Source: CAVPEW01 sp963703565 (GTDB lineage Bacteria > Actinomycetota > Acidimicrobiia > Acidimicrobiales > VFJN01). From it: a stretch of 64,000 nucleotides of DNA. Location: assembly GCA_963703565.1 (NCBI GenBank), contig CAVPEW010000043.1, positions 8,246 through 72,245 on the forward strand. The letters run 5' to 3'. The position numbers were made by a program, and so were the translations under genes. This document shows, piece after piece, positions 17,607-26,389 of this stretch; the stretch's first letter is position 1, and each line of letters starts with the position of its first letter. The notes beneath the pieces were generated by a model that saw nothing but the letters and a program-made list of their open reading frames with translations, was not told where the DNA came from and searched no databases.

Positions 17607-18549
17607 GTGAACGCCCTGGCCACCGCGCTCGCGGTGAGGGGCCCCTTCGACGAGGTGGTCGAACAGGCCCGCCTGGTGGCCGGATTGGGCTACGAGTCCA
17701 TCTGGGTGCCCGAGATCGCCGGGCGCGACGCCCTGGTGACCTGCGCCGCGCTGGCCGCGCAGGTGCCCGGCACCCCCCTGGCCACCGGGATCGTCCCCCT
17801 GCCCACCCGCAGCCCGGTGCTGTTGGGTATGGGTGCGGCGGCGCTGGCCGAGATCACCGGCGGGCGGTTCACCCTCGGTGTCGGAGTCGGTCACGTCGAG
17901 ACCCTCGGGCCCTGGTTCGGGCGGGACGCGATCGACCTCGTCGGAGTTCGCGCCCACCTCGAGGTGCTGCGCTCGCTGCTGCACGAGGGAGCCGTGCAGC
18001 GCCGGGCGGGCGGCGGCCTGCCCGAGCTGTCGATGACCTTGCGCGGCGTGCACCCCCCGGCGCCGCCGCCCGTGCTGCTCGCCGCGCTCGGGGCCCCGGA
18101 TGGCGCAACTGGGCGGGGCAGCGGCAGACGGGGTCGTCCTCAACTGGACCACTCCCGAACGCACCGCGCGGATGGCACGGTGGGCCCGGGACGGCGCAGA
18201 GGCCGCCGGGCGCGACCCCGAGGCGGTTCAGGTGGCCTGCTACCTGCCCGCCTGCGTGGGTGACCCCGCCTCGGCGCGAGCCCAGCTGGCCCGCCAGCTC
18301 GGGGCATACGGCGTGCTGGGGGCATACCGCCGCCGTCTCGAGGAGGACCTCGGACCCTTCGACCCCACCGATCCCCCGGATGCCGTGCTCGACGCGCTCG
18401 GGGCGCACGGCGAGCCGGACGAGGTGCTGGAGCGCATCGACGAGCACCAGCGGGCCGGTGCCACCCTGGTCGTGCTCACCCCCTACCCCGAGGGCGAGGA
18501 CCCCTGGGCATCGCTGTCGGGCACCTGGGCGGCGCTGGCCCCCGCCTGA
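17607..18549 (+). pseudogene. LLM-class F420-dependent oxidoreductase, frameshifted
   Basis: Luciferase-like monooxygenase superfamily protein (TIM barrel, F420- or flavin-dependent). The first part, from GTG 17607, contains LVAGLGYESIWVPEIAGRDA, TGIVPLPTRSPVLLGMGAAALAEITGGRFTLGVGVGH, then loses frame. The second part continues in another frame from about 18099 (MAQLGGAAADGVVLNW... PEAVQVACYLPACVGD). The break lies in the run gggg at 18090-18093; removing one G restores LAALGPRMAQLGG, the expected family sequence. Total length (~313 aa when repaired) is normal. This is either a consensus error or a recent loss. The 3' end overlaps the convergent enoyl-CoA hydratase by 67 bases. Confidence 0.8.
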
Positions 18550-19271
18550 GCCCACGCCAGGCGCCGCTCGGTGCGCAACCCCTCGGCCAGGGGCAGGTCC
18601 CAAGCGGCGCGCAGGGCCCGCTTCGCGGCCCGGGCGGCGTCGGACCGCCGGACCAGGCGGGCCGCCAGCTCGAGCGCCGCGCCGTCCACGTCGTGCTCCA
18701 GCCGGTGCACGATGCCCAGCCGCAACGCCTCGTCGGCGTCGACGTTGGCCGCGCCGAGCACCACCGGCAGGGCCCGGGCCGGCCCGATCGCACGCGTGAG
18801 GCTCTGGGTGCCCCCCGCCGAGGGCAGCATGCCCAGCTTGGTCTCCGGGAGGCCGACCACCGTGTCGGGGGCGGCCAGGCGCACGTCGCACAGCAGTGGC
18901 ATCTCCAGGCCCGCGCCCAGCGCGTAGCCGTGCAGGGCGACCACGACGGGCTGGGCCAGAGCGAGCAGCGGCGTCCACGGGTCGCGTCGCCAGCGGATCC
19001 TGCGGGCGGCCAGGATCGACCGCGCCGTGCCGAACTCGCCCAGGTCGGCGCCGGCGGAGAAGTGGCGGCCGTCGGCGCGCAGCACGACCGCTCCGATCTC
19101 GCTGTCGGCGCCGAGGGCCGCGAACACGTCGATGAGCTCGTCTCGCATGGCCAGGTCGTAGATGTTCAGGGGGGGGTGGGCGAGGCTCACGACCGCCACA
19201 CCGTCGTCTCCCCGCTCGAAGCGGATCCGCGCGTTGCCGTCGTCGGCGTTCCCGGCGCCGTCGTCGCTCAT
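18483..19271 (-). CDS. Enoyl-CoA hydratase/isomerase family protein
   Basis: 262-residue crotonase. Oxyanion-hole segments are LRADGRHFSAGADLGEFG and HGYALGAGLEMPLLCDVRLA. The catalytic region is LPETKLGMLPSAGGTQSLTRAIG, with a Glu in the classic hydratase position, and the C-terminal helical domain follows. Start ATG 19271 overlaps the CaiB stop (ATGA). It is the third gene of the minus-strand operon with CaiB and a second crotonase. The last ~22 residues overlap the opposite-strand LLM gene and are probably an extension of the family's usual end. Its role is hydration or isomerisation of an acyl-CoA in the local pathway. Confidence 0.9.
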   Translation of the reverse strand: MSDDGAGNADDGNARIRFERGDDGVAVVSLAHPPLNIYDLAMRDELIDVFAALGADSEIGAVVLRADGRHFSAGADLGEFGTARSILAARRIRWRRDPWTPLLALAQPVVVALHGYALGAGLEMPLLCDVRLAAPDTVVGLPETKLGMLPSAGGTQSLTRAIGPARALPVVLGAANVDADEALRLGIVHRLEHDVDGAALELAARLVRRSDAARAAKRALRAAWDLPLAEGLRTERRLAWAQAGASAAQVPDSDAQGSSPSG

Positions 19272-20483
19272 GCGAGCGCGCCCATCGGTGCGGTCGGCAG
19301 GTCTGCAGGGTCGAGCCCGCGGCTGACCAACATGCCGGCCAGGGCGTCGGCGGCCGGCGCCAGCGGGCGCTCGAGCATCGCGGCGCGCTCCGACGGGCCA
19401 CAGCGCGACGCGAGCACCGCCACCGGCGCGCTCAGGGGCGCCTCGCGGCGCCCTCCGCGTCCGGTGCGCTCCCGTTCCACGAGGCCCTCGACCACGGCGG
19501 CCGCGGCAGCCAGCCCGGCCAGGGGGTCGGGGTAGGTGACCTCCGGGGCGTGCATGCCCAGGCTGCCGAGGTCGCCGAGCCCGCAGTGGGCGTGCACGCC
19601 GGTGCCGTAGGCGACCCACCCGCGGCGCGCCCCGGTGCCGGAGAACGCGGGCACGGCCACGTGGACCAGGTGGGGATGGCGCGTGGCGAGGATCTCGGGG
19701 CCCAGGCCCAGGTTGGGCAGCACCCGCGCCGAGAACGAGTCGACCAGGACATCGGCACGACCCAGCAGCGCTTCGAGGTGAGCGAGGTCGCCACGATCCC
19801 TCAGGTCGAGCGGCAGCCGAGACTTGTGGCGATCCAGCGAGGCGAACAGGGCCGGCTGGGCACGCAGGCCGTCGGGGCGCACCTGGTGCTCCACCGTGAC
19901 CACCTCCGCCCCCAGGGCGCCAAGGAGCCAGGTGCACAGCGGACCAGCCCACATGGCCGTGCAGTCCAGGACCCGCACGCCCGCCAGCGGCGTCGCGGGC
20001 CGCACGGGCCCCAAGCCCACCGTCGGGGCAGTCGAGCCGTCGCCCGGCGCGCGTGGTGCGACGCAGGTCGCAGCCGGCTCGACGCGAGCCGGCCGGTACG
20101 CGACGACGGGCAGGCGCCAGGTCTGCGCCTCGAGCTTCCACGTCGGTCGCGGTGGCCTGGGCGTCGAGGGTGGCCAGCATGCGGGCGTAGGCCTCCTCGT
20201 CGCCGGGGGCGCCCAGGTCGGCGGCCAGCCACCCGCCTCCCGGTGCGCGGCGCGGGGCGGCCGGTGGGGACCAGGACCCGTCGCGTCGCAGGGCGGTGAG
20301 CACCGCCGGCGCGAGGACGAGGGCGCCCACGCCGACGGGATCGACGCCCACGGCGGCTCCTGCACAGCGCTGCAACGCCGCCCCCGCCCGCACGGCGAGC
20401 TCGACGGCGAGAGCGATCGTGCCCGCCGGGACGCCCCCCTCCGGGACCGTGCCGGGCGGCACAGACTGCGCCGCGGTGCTCAT
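19268..20483 (-). pseudogene. CaiB/BaiF family CoA-transferase, frameshifted
   Basis: Class III CoA-transferase relative. The N-terminal ~115 codons run from ATG 20483 (AVELAVRAGAALQRCAGAAVGVD... AYARMLATLDAQATATDVEA), a domain seen in two-part CaiB proteins. From about 20140 onward a different frame is needed: WRLPVVAYRPARV, LAGVRVLDCTAMWAGPLCTWLLGALGAEVVTVE, LPLDLRDRGDL, ADVLVDSFSARVLPNLGLG. The single-base shift lies near 20129-20140, so about 400 residues are encoded in two frames. Start overlaps the upstream crotonase stop and the end overlaps the downstream crotonase start, both ATGA. Such tight coupling argues that the gene is functional in nature and that the shift is a sequence error. 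Confidence 0.78.
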
Positions 20484-21217
20484 CGCCCCTCGAAGCGGGG
20501 GGGGCGCTTGTCGAAGAAGGCTGCGAGCCCCTCGGCGCGGTCGGTGGTCGTCTGCAGGAGGTGGTTCAGGTCACCCTCGAGGCGCAACCCGTCCGCGAGG
20601 GTCAGATCAGCGCCCCGGGCCACCGCCTCCTTGGCCAGGCCCAGCGCCCGGGGTGCGAGCGCGCCGAGCTGGTCGAGGGTCGCTGCCAGCGCCTCCTCGA
20701 GCTCGCCGTCGTCGACGACGCGATGCACGACGCCCGCCTCCAGCGCGCTCCGGGCATCGAGCACGTCGCCGGTCAGCACCAGCGCGCTCGCCCGGGCATG
20801 GCCGGCCGCACGCGCCAACCTCTGCGTGCCGCCCCAGCAGGGCAGCCGCCCGGCCTGCACGTCGGGCAGCGAGAAGCGGGCGGTCGAGGCGGCCACGACC
20901 ACGTCGACGCCCAAGACCAGTTCGCAGCCCACCCCGGTGGCGGCGCCTGCGACCGCGGCCACCACGGGTACCGTCAGCGCCGCGAGCAGGCCCGGCGGAT
21001 CCGGGACCACCGAGAGCGGGTCCAGGTCGCTCGCCGGGCCCGGGCAGAAGTCGGGGCTGGCCGAGCGCAGGGCCAACAGCGTCAGATCGTCGTCCTCGCC
21101 GAGGTCCTCGACGACAGCGACCAGCTCGGCGGCTTCCCGGGCCGTGAGCGGCCCACCCGAGAGGGTGACGGTGGCGACGGTGCCGGCGCGCTCGACCGCC
21201 AGGCGGTCCAGGCGCAC
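20480..21217 (-). CDS. Enoyl-CoA hydratase/isomerase family protein
   Basis: 245-residue crotonase-fold protein. Visible features: RSASPDFCPGPASDLDPL for the first oxyanion-hole loop, AGAATGVGCELVLGVDVVVAAS for the second, and LPDVQAGRLPCWGGTQRLARAAG where hydratases carry catalytic glutamates. Here the second glutamate position is not obvious, so isomerase or other crotonase chemistry is possible. The C-terminus ends FFDKRPPRF, typical of the family. GTG 21217 is the start, with GGAA upstream. First gene of a three-gene operon with CaiB and another crotonase. Confidence 0.88.
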   Translation of the reverse strand: MRLDRLAVERAGTVATVTLSGGPLTAREAAELVAVVEDLGEDDDLTLLALRSASPDFCPGPASDLDPLSVVPDPPGLLAALTVPVVAAVAGAATGVGCELVLGVDVVVAASTARFSLPDVQAGRLPCWGGTQRLARAAGHARASALVLTGDVLDARSALEAGVVHRVVDDGELEEALAATLDQLGALAPRALGLAKEAVARGADLTLADGLRLEGDLNHLLQTTTDRAEGLAAFFDKRPPRFEGR

Positions 21218-21223
21218 TTCCGA

Positions 21224-21367
21224 TCAGTCGGCCGAAGCCGTCTTCTTGGGCTCGAGCTGGGCCATGGTCACCCCGCAGCAGTCCAGGTCGCCGGGGCTCA
21301 CCTTGGTCACCAGGACCTCGGTGCCGCAGCTCTCGCAGCGGTAGCGCTTGCCGACCTTCAACGACAT
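21224..21367 (-). CDS. Desulforedoxin-like mini iron protein, copy 1
   Basis: A 47-residue protein starting MSLKVGKRYRCESCGTEVL and ending in a short basic/acidic tail. It carries the desulforedoxin iron-site pattern: CxxC at residues 11-14 and an adjacent CC pair at about 30-31 followed by G. This is the Dx fold that binds a single Fe(Cys)4 centre, known from free desulforedoxin and from the N-terminus of desulfoferrodoxin. It sits seven bases after the hydratase start region on the same strand, with a second copy 70 bases upstream. Role likely electron transfer or metal sensing; partner unknown. Confidence 0.82.
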   Translation of the reverse strand: MSLKVGKRYRCESCGTEVLVTKVSPGDLDCCGVTMAQLEPKKTASAD

Positions 21368-21437
21368 CTCGACCCCCTGATCGCTTGGCTTGTTGTCACG
21401 GCGGAGGCGCCCGTCGGGCGCGCGGGCCGTGTCGAGC

Positions 21438-21554
21438 TCACTTGGGCTTCATCGGTGTCGAGCAGCAGCGGACCTCGCCGTCGCCGGCCTTGGTGACCAC
21501 GATCTCCGACCCGCACTGCTCGCACTTGAGCCGCTTGCCTGCCTCGTTCGCCAT
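21438..21554 (-). CDS. Desulforedoxin-like mini iron protein, copy 2
   Basis: A 38-residue protein, MANEAGKRLKCEQCGSEIV then CC-STPMKPK at the end. Cysteines: CxxC at 11-14 and CC at 29-30, the exact desulforedoxin spacing; the length is almost that of Desulfovibrio desulforedoxin (36 residues), which starts with a very similar MANEG sequence (recalled, not checked here). Start ATG 21554, stop at 21438. Copies 1 and 2 are related in sequence and lie in tandem, suggesting local duplication. Confidence 0.82.
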   Translation of the reverse strand: MANEAGKRLKCEQCGSEIVVTKAGDGEVRCCSTPMKPK

Positions 21555-21668
21555 GGCCGGGCACCATATCGCCTGGGGGCAGGGGGTCCGTCACCGGTGC
21601 CGATCCCGGCGCGTGCCGGGCGATCGCGATCGCGGGCGCGTCGCGGCCCGGGGCGCGACGATGCTGAG

Positions 21669-22382
21669 GTGCCCACGCCGTTCGAGTCGCTGCGGGTGAT
21701 GGCCACCCAAGCGGTTCGTACCGGCGAGGGCGTCCATCACGTGGAGCAGTTCAGCGCCGACGGCCTTCTGAGCACCCTGTGGCACGGGGGGCTCTGGGAC
21801 GCGGAGCCAGGCCGAGGTCCCGAAGCCGTGGTGGTGTGCGCGTCGGGGGCGATGGGAGGTCTGCTGGGTCCCGCCCGGGGCGTCTACCACCGCCTCGGCG
21901 AGGCGCTCGCGGCCACCGGGATCGCCACCGTGCGCATCGGCTGGCGGGCGCCCAACGACCTGGCTCGATGCGTGGTCGACGCGGTCGCCGTGCTCGAGCT
22001 CGCCCTGCGGCGCGGCGCCCGGCGGGCCGTGGTCGTGGGCCACAGCTTCGGCGGCGCCGTTGCCGTGCAGGCCGGCGCGGCCACTGCGCCGTTCACGGTC
22101 GGTGTGGTGACCCTCGCCACCCAGTCGGCTGGCTGTGAGGGCGCGGGCGCGCTCGCCGGGACGCCGCTGCTGTGCGTGCACGGCGACGCCGACGAGCTGC
22201 TCCCGGTCTCGTGCTCGACCACCGTCGCCGGGCTCGCCGGGGGGAAGGTGGCGGTCATCGCCGGTGCCGGGCACCTCCTCGACACCGCCGATGACGCGCT
22301 CTTCACACTGCTCGAGGGCTGGATCACCGACGTGCTCTCGCCTCGTACCCCGGCTGGTTCGGCCGACCTTGGTGAGACATGA
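21669..22382 (+). CDS. Alpha/beta hydrolase
   Basis: About 237-residue alpha/beta-hydrolase-fold protein. It has the nucleophile elbow VVVGHSFGGAVAVQAG (Ser in GHSFGG), the late acid in CVHGDADELLPVSC and the catalytic histidine in VIAGAGHLLDTADD. No signal peptide. GTG 21669 is the probable start because MPTPFESLRVMATQ looks like genuine N-terminus; longer in-frame codons run into a region that overlaps the desulforedoxin genes on the other strand. It is followed 48 bases later by the NDMA-type alcohol dehydrogenase. Substrate unknown. Confidence 0.8.
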   Translation: MPTPFESLRVMATQAVRTGEGVHHVEQFSADGLLSTLWHGGLWDAEPGRGPEAVVVCASGAMGGLLGPARGVYHRLGEALAATGIATVRIGWRAPNDLARCVVDAVAVLELALRRGARRAVVVGHSFGGAVAVQAGAATAPFTVGVVTLATQSAGCEGAGALAGTPLLCVHGDADELLPVSCSTTVAGLAGGKVAVIAGAGHLLDTADDALFTLLEGWITDVLSPRTPAGSADLGET

Positions 22383-22430
22383 GCAGGCAGGTGTATCGTC
22401 CGAGCACCGCAGACGACGAAGGGGGAAGGC

Positions 22431-23543
22431 ATGCAGACCAAGGCCGCGATCCTGTGGGAGGTCGGCAAGGACTGGAGCGTCGAGGAGGTGGAGCTCGACG
22501 AGCCCAAGGTGGGTGAGGTCCTGGTGCGCATGGCCGCCTCGGGCATGTGCCACAGCGACGAGCACCTCGTCACGGGCGACCTGCCCTTCGCCCTTCCGAT
22601 CATCGGCGGTCACGAGGGCGCCGGCACCATCGAGAAGGTGGGCCCGGGCGTGTCGTGGCTCTCGCCGGGCGACAAGGTGGTCTTCGGCTTCGTGCCGTCG
22701 TGCGGGCGCTGCCCGTCGTGTTCGACCGGTCACCAGAGCCTGTGCGACCTGGGCGCCTACCTGGCGACCGGCAAGCAGATCTCCGACGGGACCTCGCGCC
22801 ACCACGCGCAGGGCCAGGACCTCAACCTGATGTGCCTGGTCGGCTCGTTCAGCCACCACACCGTGGTCAACGAGGCCAGCTGCATCAAGGTCGACCCCGA
22901 CACCCCCTTGGACAAGGCCTGTCTGCTCGGCTGCGGCGTAATCACCGGTTGGGGCTCGGCGGTCTACGCGGGAGAGATCGGCCCCGGTGACGTGGTGGTG
23001 GTCATCGGTGTGGGCGGCATCGGTGCCTCCGCCATCCAGGGGGCACGTCTCGCCGGCGCCAAGAAGATCCTCGCCATCGACCCGGTCGAGTTCAAGCGGG
23101 AGGAGGCGATGAAGTTCGGCGCCACCCACACCGCATCCTCGATCCAGGAGGCCCAGGGCGTCCTCAGCGAGATCAGCTGGGGCCGTATGGCCGACAAGGT
23201 CGTGTGCGCGATGGGCGTCGGGTCGGGCGAGCTGATGCTCGAGATCCAGGGCCTGACCGCAAAGCGCGGCCGCATCGTGGCCACCAACGTCCACCCGGCG
23301 CTGGAGTTCGACGTGAAGATGTCGATGACCGACCTGACCCTCACCGAGAAGCAGCTCGTCGGGTCGATCTACGGCTCGGGCAACGCCCGCGCCGACATCC
23401 CCAAGATGCTCGAGCTCTACGCGGCCGGCCAGCTCGACCTCGACGGCCTGATCACCCGCACGTACCCGCTCGCGGGCATCAACGACGGCTACGAAGACAT
23501 GCGCGCCGCACGCAACGTCCGCGGCGTGCTCGTCTACGAGTGA
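22431..23543 (+). CDS. NDMA-dependent-type zinc alcohol dehydrogenase
   Basis: 370-residue medium-chain zinc alcohol dehydrogenase of the actinobacterial NDMA-dependent group, which holds nicotinamide tightly and likely passes electrons to a mycofactocin-type carrier. Catalytic zinc ligands lie in GMCHSDEHL and GGHEGAGTIEKVG; the structural zinc lobe is CGRCPSCSTGHQSLC; the Rossmann loop is VVIGVGGIGASAIQGA. A GGGGGAAGG site precedes ATG 22431. No mycofactocin genes are in the window. Oxidation of an alcohol to aldehyde fits the surrounding catabolic genes. Confidence 0.92.
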   Translation: MQTKAAILWEVGKDWSVEEVELDEPKVGEVLVRMAASGMCHSDEHLVTGDLPFALPIIGGHEGAGTIEKVGPGVSWLSPGDKVVFGFVPSCGRCPSCSTGHQSLCDLGAYLATGKQISDGTSRHHAQGQDLNLMCLVGSFSHHTVVNEASCIKVDPDTPLDKACLLGCGVITGWGSAVYAGEIGPGDVVVVIGVGGIGASAIQGARLAGAKKILAIDPVEFKREEAMKFGATHTASSIQEAQGVLSEISWGRMADKVVCAMGVGSGELMLEIQGLTAKRGRIVATNVHPALEFDVKMSMTDLTLTEKQLVGSIYGSGNARADIPKMLELYAAGQLDLDGLITRTYPLAGINDGYEDMRAARNVRGVLVYE

Positions 23544-23565
23544 TCCCCACGGTCGCCGGCTCCCG

Positions 23566-25032
23566 GTGACCGCAGATCACCACGACCGGTCGCCAGGCGC
23601 CGGCCCCGGAGGAGACCCCGGGGCCGGCGTCGGCGCGTTCCTGGCCGATGTCGCCGGGTTCCTCGACCCCGGCGCGGTTCTGACCGACCCCGACCGCACC
23701 GCTGCCCACGCCACGGACTGGACCCGTCGGTTCCGCGGCGCCACCCCGGCGGTCCTGCGCCCGGCGGGCGTCGAGCAGGTGGCGGGCATCGTCCGCTCAG
23801 CGCGGCGCCACCGCGTGGCGCTGGTCCCCCAGGGTGGCAACACCTCCCTGGTCGGCGGTGCCACGCCGCTCGCCGGCGAGGTCGTCGTCGATCTGCGCCG
23901 CCTCGATCGGCTCGATCCCGTCGACTCGACGGCTCGGCAGGTCACCGTCGGCGCCGGTGTCACCGCGGCGCGCCTGGCAGCGCACTGCGCGCCCGCCGGT
24001 CTCGAGCCCGCCGTCGACCTCGCCTCGCGCGACACCGCCACCCTCGGCGGGATGGTGGCCACCAACGCCGGCGGGATCCACGTCGTACGGCACGGGCCGA
24101 TGCGGGCCCAGGTGGCGGGTCTCGAAGCGGTGCTCGGCAACGGCGATGTCCTCGCCGCGAACCTCGCCGGGCTCGACAAGGACAACACCGGTTACGACCT
24201 CGTAGGCCTGCTCTGCGGCAGCGAGGGAACCCTGGGAATCGTCACCGCGGCCCGTGTGCGCCTGGTGGCGCGGCCGGCGTCGGTGGCCGCTGCGCTCGTC
24301 GGCTTCTCCTCCAGCGCGGCCGCCGTCGCGGCGGCGGCCGCGCTGGCGACCGTCGGGGCGGTGCGCGCCGTGGAGCTGATGCGCGGCACGGGGCTCGACC
24401 TCGTCGGAGCCCATCTGGGTGCCCCGGTGCCCCTCGACCCGGTGCCGGTGGCGGTCCTGCTCGTGGAGGCCACGGGCACCGCGGACGGTCCCGGCGCGCT
24501 CGACTCCCTCGCCTCCGCGATCGGTCGCCTCGACGGGGCCGGCGAAACCGTGGTGGCAGACCATGCGCGGGACCTGGCCCGACTGTGGCGTTGGCGGGAG
24601 GGTCACCACGAGGTGGCTGCGGGGCTGGGCGTCGTGCACAAGGCCGACGTCACGCTGCCCGCCGCGGGACTGGCCGCCTTCGTCGACGCGGTGGACGCCC
24701 TGGTCGCCCCTCTGGCCCCAGGCGCCACCACACTGGTCTACGGGCACGCCGCGGACGGAAACGTCCACGTCAACGTGGTGGGCCCCGAACCCGACGACCC
24801 CCGGGTGCTCGACGCGGTCTTCGGCGCCGTGCTGGCCGCCGGAGGCAGCATCTCGGCCGAGCACGGCATCGGCCGGGCCAAGCGCGAGTGGCTCGTGGCT
24901 CAACGCGGCGAGGTGGCGGTGGCTGCCATGCGCGCTGTGAAGGCCGCGCTGGACCCCGACGGCGTCTGCAACCCCGCGGCCCTGCTGGGCCCTCCGCAGC
25001 GGCCGGCGCGCCCGGCGCGCCCGACGCGCTAG
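23566..25032 (+). CDS. FAD-linked oxidase (GlcD / D-2-hydroxyacid dehydrogenase family)
   Basis: 488-residue flavoprotein of the vanillyl-alcohol-oxidase/PCMH superfamily. N-terminal FAD-binding domain: VALVPQGGNTSLVGGATPL, TLGGMVATNAGGIHVVRHGP and LCGSEGTLGIVTAARVRL. The C-terminal FAD-oxidase_C domain ends GHAADGNVHVNVVG and SAEHGIGRAKREWL. It likely oxidises a D-2-hydroxy acid such as D-lactate, glycolate or D-2-hydroxyglutarate. GTG 23566 is the start. Its TAG stop lies in the palindrome CTAG shared with the convergent LCP gene. Confidence 0.9.
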   Translation: MTADHHDRSPGAGPGGDPGAGVGAFLADVAGFLDPGAVLTDPDRTAAHATDWTRRFRGATPAVLRPAGVEQVAGIVRSARRHRVALVPQGGNTSLVGGATPLAGEVVVDLRRLDRLDPVDSTARQVTVGAGVTAARLAAHCAPAGLEPAVDLASRDTATLGGMVATNAGGIHVVRHGPMRAQVAGLEAVLGNGDVLAANLAGLDKDNTGYDLVGLLCGSEGTLGIVTAARVRLVARPASVAAALVGFSSSAAAVAAAAALATVGAVRAVELMRGTGLDLVGAHLGAPVPLDPVPVAVLLVEATGTADGPGALDSLASAIGRLDGAGETVVADHARDLARLWRWREGHHEVAAGLGVVHKADVTLPAAGLAAFVDAVDALVAPLAPGATTLVYGHAADGNVHVNVVGPEPDDPRVLDAVFGAVLAAGGSISAEHGIGRAKREWLVAQRGEVAVAAMRAVKAALDPDGVCNPAALLGPPQRPARPARPTR

Positions 25033-26297
25033 CGGAACTGGTCGAGCACCGCCGTGGCCTCGTCGTGGCGCAGGACGAGCACGGCCCCGCTGGCGTTGCG
25101 GTCCGGGTCGGTCGGCAGGGTGTACGACGTCGGGTCGAGGTTCCGCATGCGCCAGGCGAAGCGCATGGCGTCGGTGAGGCTCATCCCGTCGTCGATGCGC
25201 AGGCCCTCGGCGGCCCCGCTGGCCGCGTCGGCCAGGGTGAACGGGTTGCGACTGTCGCCCAGCTCGGCGAACACCGCCCGCAGGAAGCTCTGCTGGCGCT
25301 GCACCCGGCCGAGGTCGGCGGTGGGGTCGGTGACCCTGCGACCGTCGATCAGCTCGCTGTAGTGGCGGGCCCGCACGTAGGCCAGCGCCTGGGGTCCGTC
25401 GAGCTCGTGGGGACCGGCCTCGGCCACGTCGAGGCCCGATCCAGCGTCGGACGCCGGGTGGGGGAAGTCGATGGTCACCCCGCCCAGGGCGTCCACCACG
25501 TTGGCGAACGACACGAAGTCGACCTCCATGTAGTGGTCCACCGGGATGCCGACCGACTCCTGCACGGTGCGGATCAGCCGCTCGGGCCCGCCGTTGTAGG
25601 CGGCGTTGATCTTCTGGGAGCGGTCGGTGCCGGCGATGGGAACGTAGAGGTCTCGCGGGATCGACAACAGGCGGGCCGGGCCGTCGCCGAGGTGGAGCAC
25701 CAGCATCGTGTCGCTGCGCGACCCCCCGTCCTGGCCGAAGACGGAGGGATCCAGGCCGGCCTCGCCGATCGCGGCCGGATCACGGCTGTCGGAGCCCACG
25801 ATCAGGTAGTTCTGGCCGCGGGCCGCGCCGGTCAGCACAGCGGAGACCGGGACCCGCTCGATCCGCCCGAAGATCGAGTTGGCGTACAGGTAGCCGCCGA
25901 CCGCCAGGGCCACCAGCAGGAGGGGAAGCCCCACCGAGGCGATCAGCAGCACCCGGCGGAGGCGAGGCCGGCCGGGCAGCAGCCGCCGCCGCCGCGAGGG
26001 AGCCGAGTCCGGCCGAACCGGCCCGCGTGCGGCGGGACCCGACCGGTCCGCCCCGCCCCGAGCCGGGACATCGGGCCCGGGACCCTCCGGTGCCGGAGCC
26101 GCCCGGCGACCGGCGTAGGCGGGCGGACGACGGCCGGGCGCGCCCTGGCCACCCGAACCGACCGGGCCCGCGGGACCGTGTGGCCGTTCGGCGCCGAGCG
26201 CGCCACGGCGGGTGCCGGCCACGGCCGCCGGCGATGCGTCGGTCGGGGCTGGGACGTGGACCCGCCGCGGGTCCCGGGAGGTGGGTCTCTCGCTCAC
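25029..26297 (-). CDS. LytR-CpsA-Psr (LCP) family cell-wall glycopolymer ligase
   Basis: 422-residue LCP protein, type II membrane topology: a ~110-residue Pro/Arg/Gly-rich cytoplasmic tail, one membrane helix at about 116-138, then an extracytoplasmic LCP domain. Core motifs: LIVGSDSRDP, SRSDTMLVLHL, LLSIPRDLYVPI (arginine that binds the lipid pyrophosphate), KINAAYNGGPERLI, DHYMEVDFVSFANVVDALGGV and ALAYVRARHY. These enzymes attach teichoic-acid-like, arabinogalactan or capsular polymers to peptidoglycan. Start GTG 26297 is chosen at the first good codon; family members vary in tail length. Monocistronic, convergent with the FAD oxidase. Confidence 0.92.
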   Translation of the reverse strand: MSERPTSRDPRRVHVPAPTDASPAAVAGTRRGALGAERPHGPAGPVGSGGQGAPGRRPPAYAGRRAAPAPEGPGPDVPARGGADRSGPAARGPVRPDSAPSRRRRLLPGRPRLRRVLLIASVGLPLLLVALAVGGYLYANSIFGRIERVPVSAVLTGAARGQNYLIVGSDSRDPAAIGEAGLDPSVFGQDGGSRSDTMLVLHLGDGPARLLSIPRDLYVPIAGTDRSQKINAAYNGGPERLIRTVQESVGIPVDHYMEVDFVSFANVVDALGGVTIDFPHPASDAGSGLDVAEAGPHELDGPQALAYVRARHYSELIDGRRVTDPTADLGRVQRQQSFLRAVFAELGDSRNPFTLADAASGAAEGLRIDDGMSLTDAMRFAWRMRNLDPTSYTLPTDPDRNASGAVLVLRHDEATAVLDQFR

Positions 26298-26389
26298 CGG
26301 GTCCCAGACGCTACCGGGGCAGCCCGTCCGCGCCGGACCACCGCGCTGTCGCGGGGCCCCTGCCGCCCGGAGCCGGCCGGAGGCCGAGC

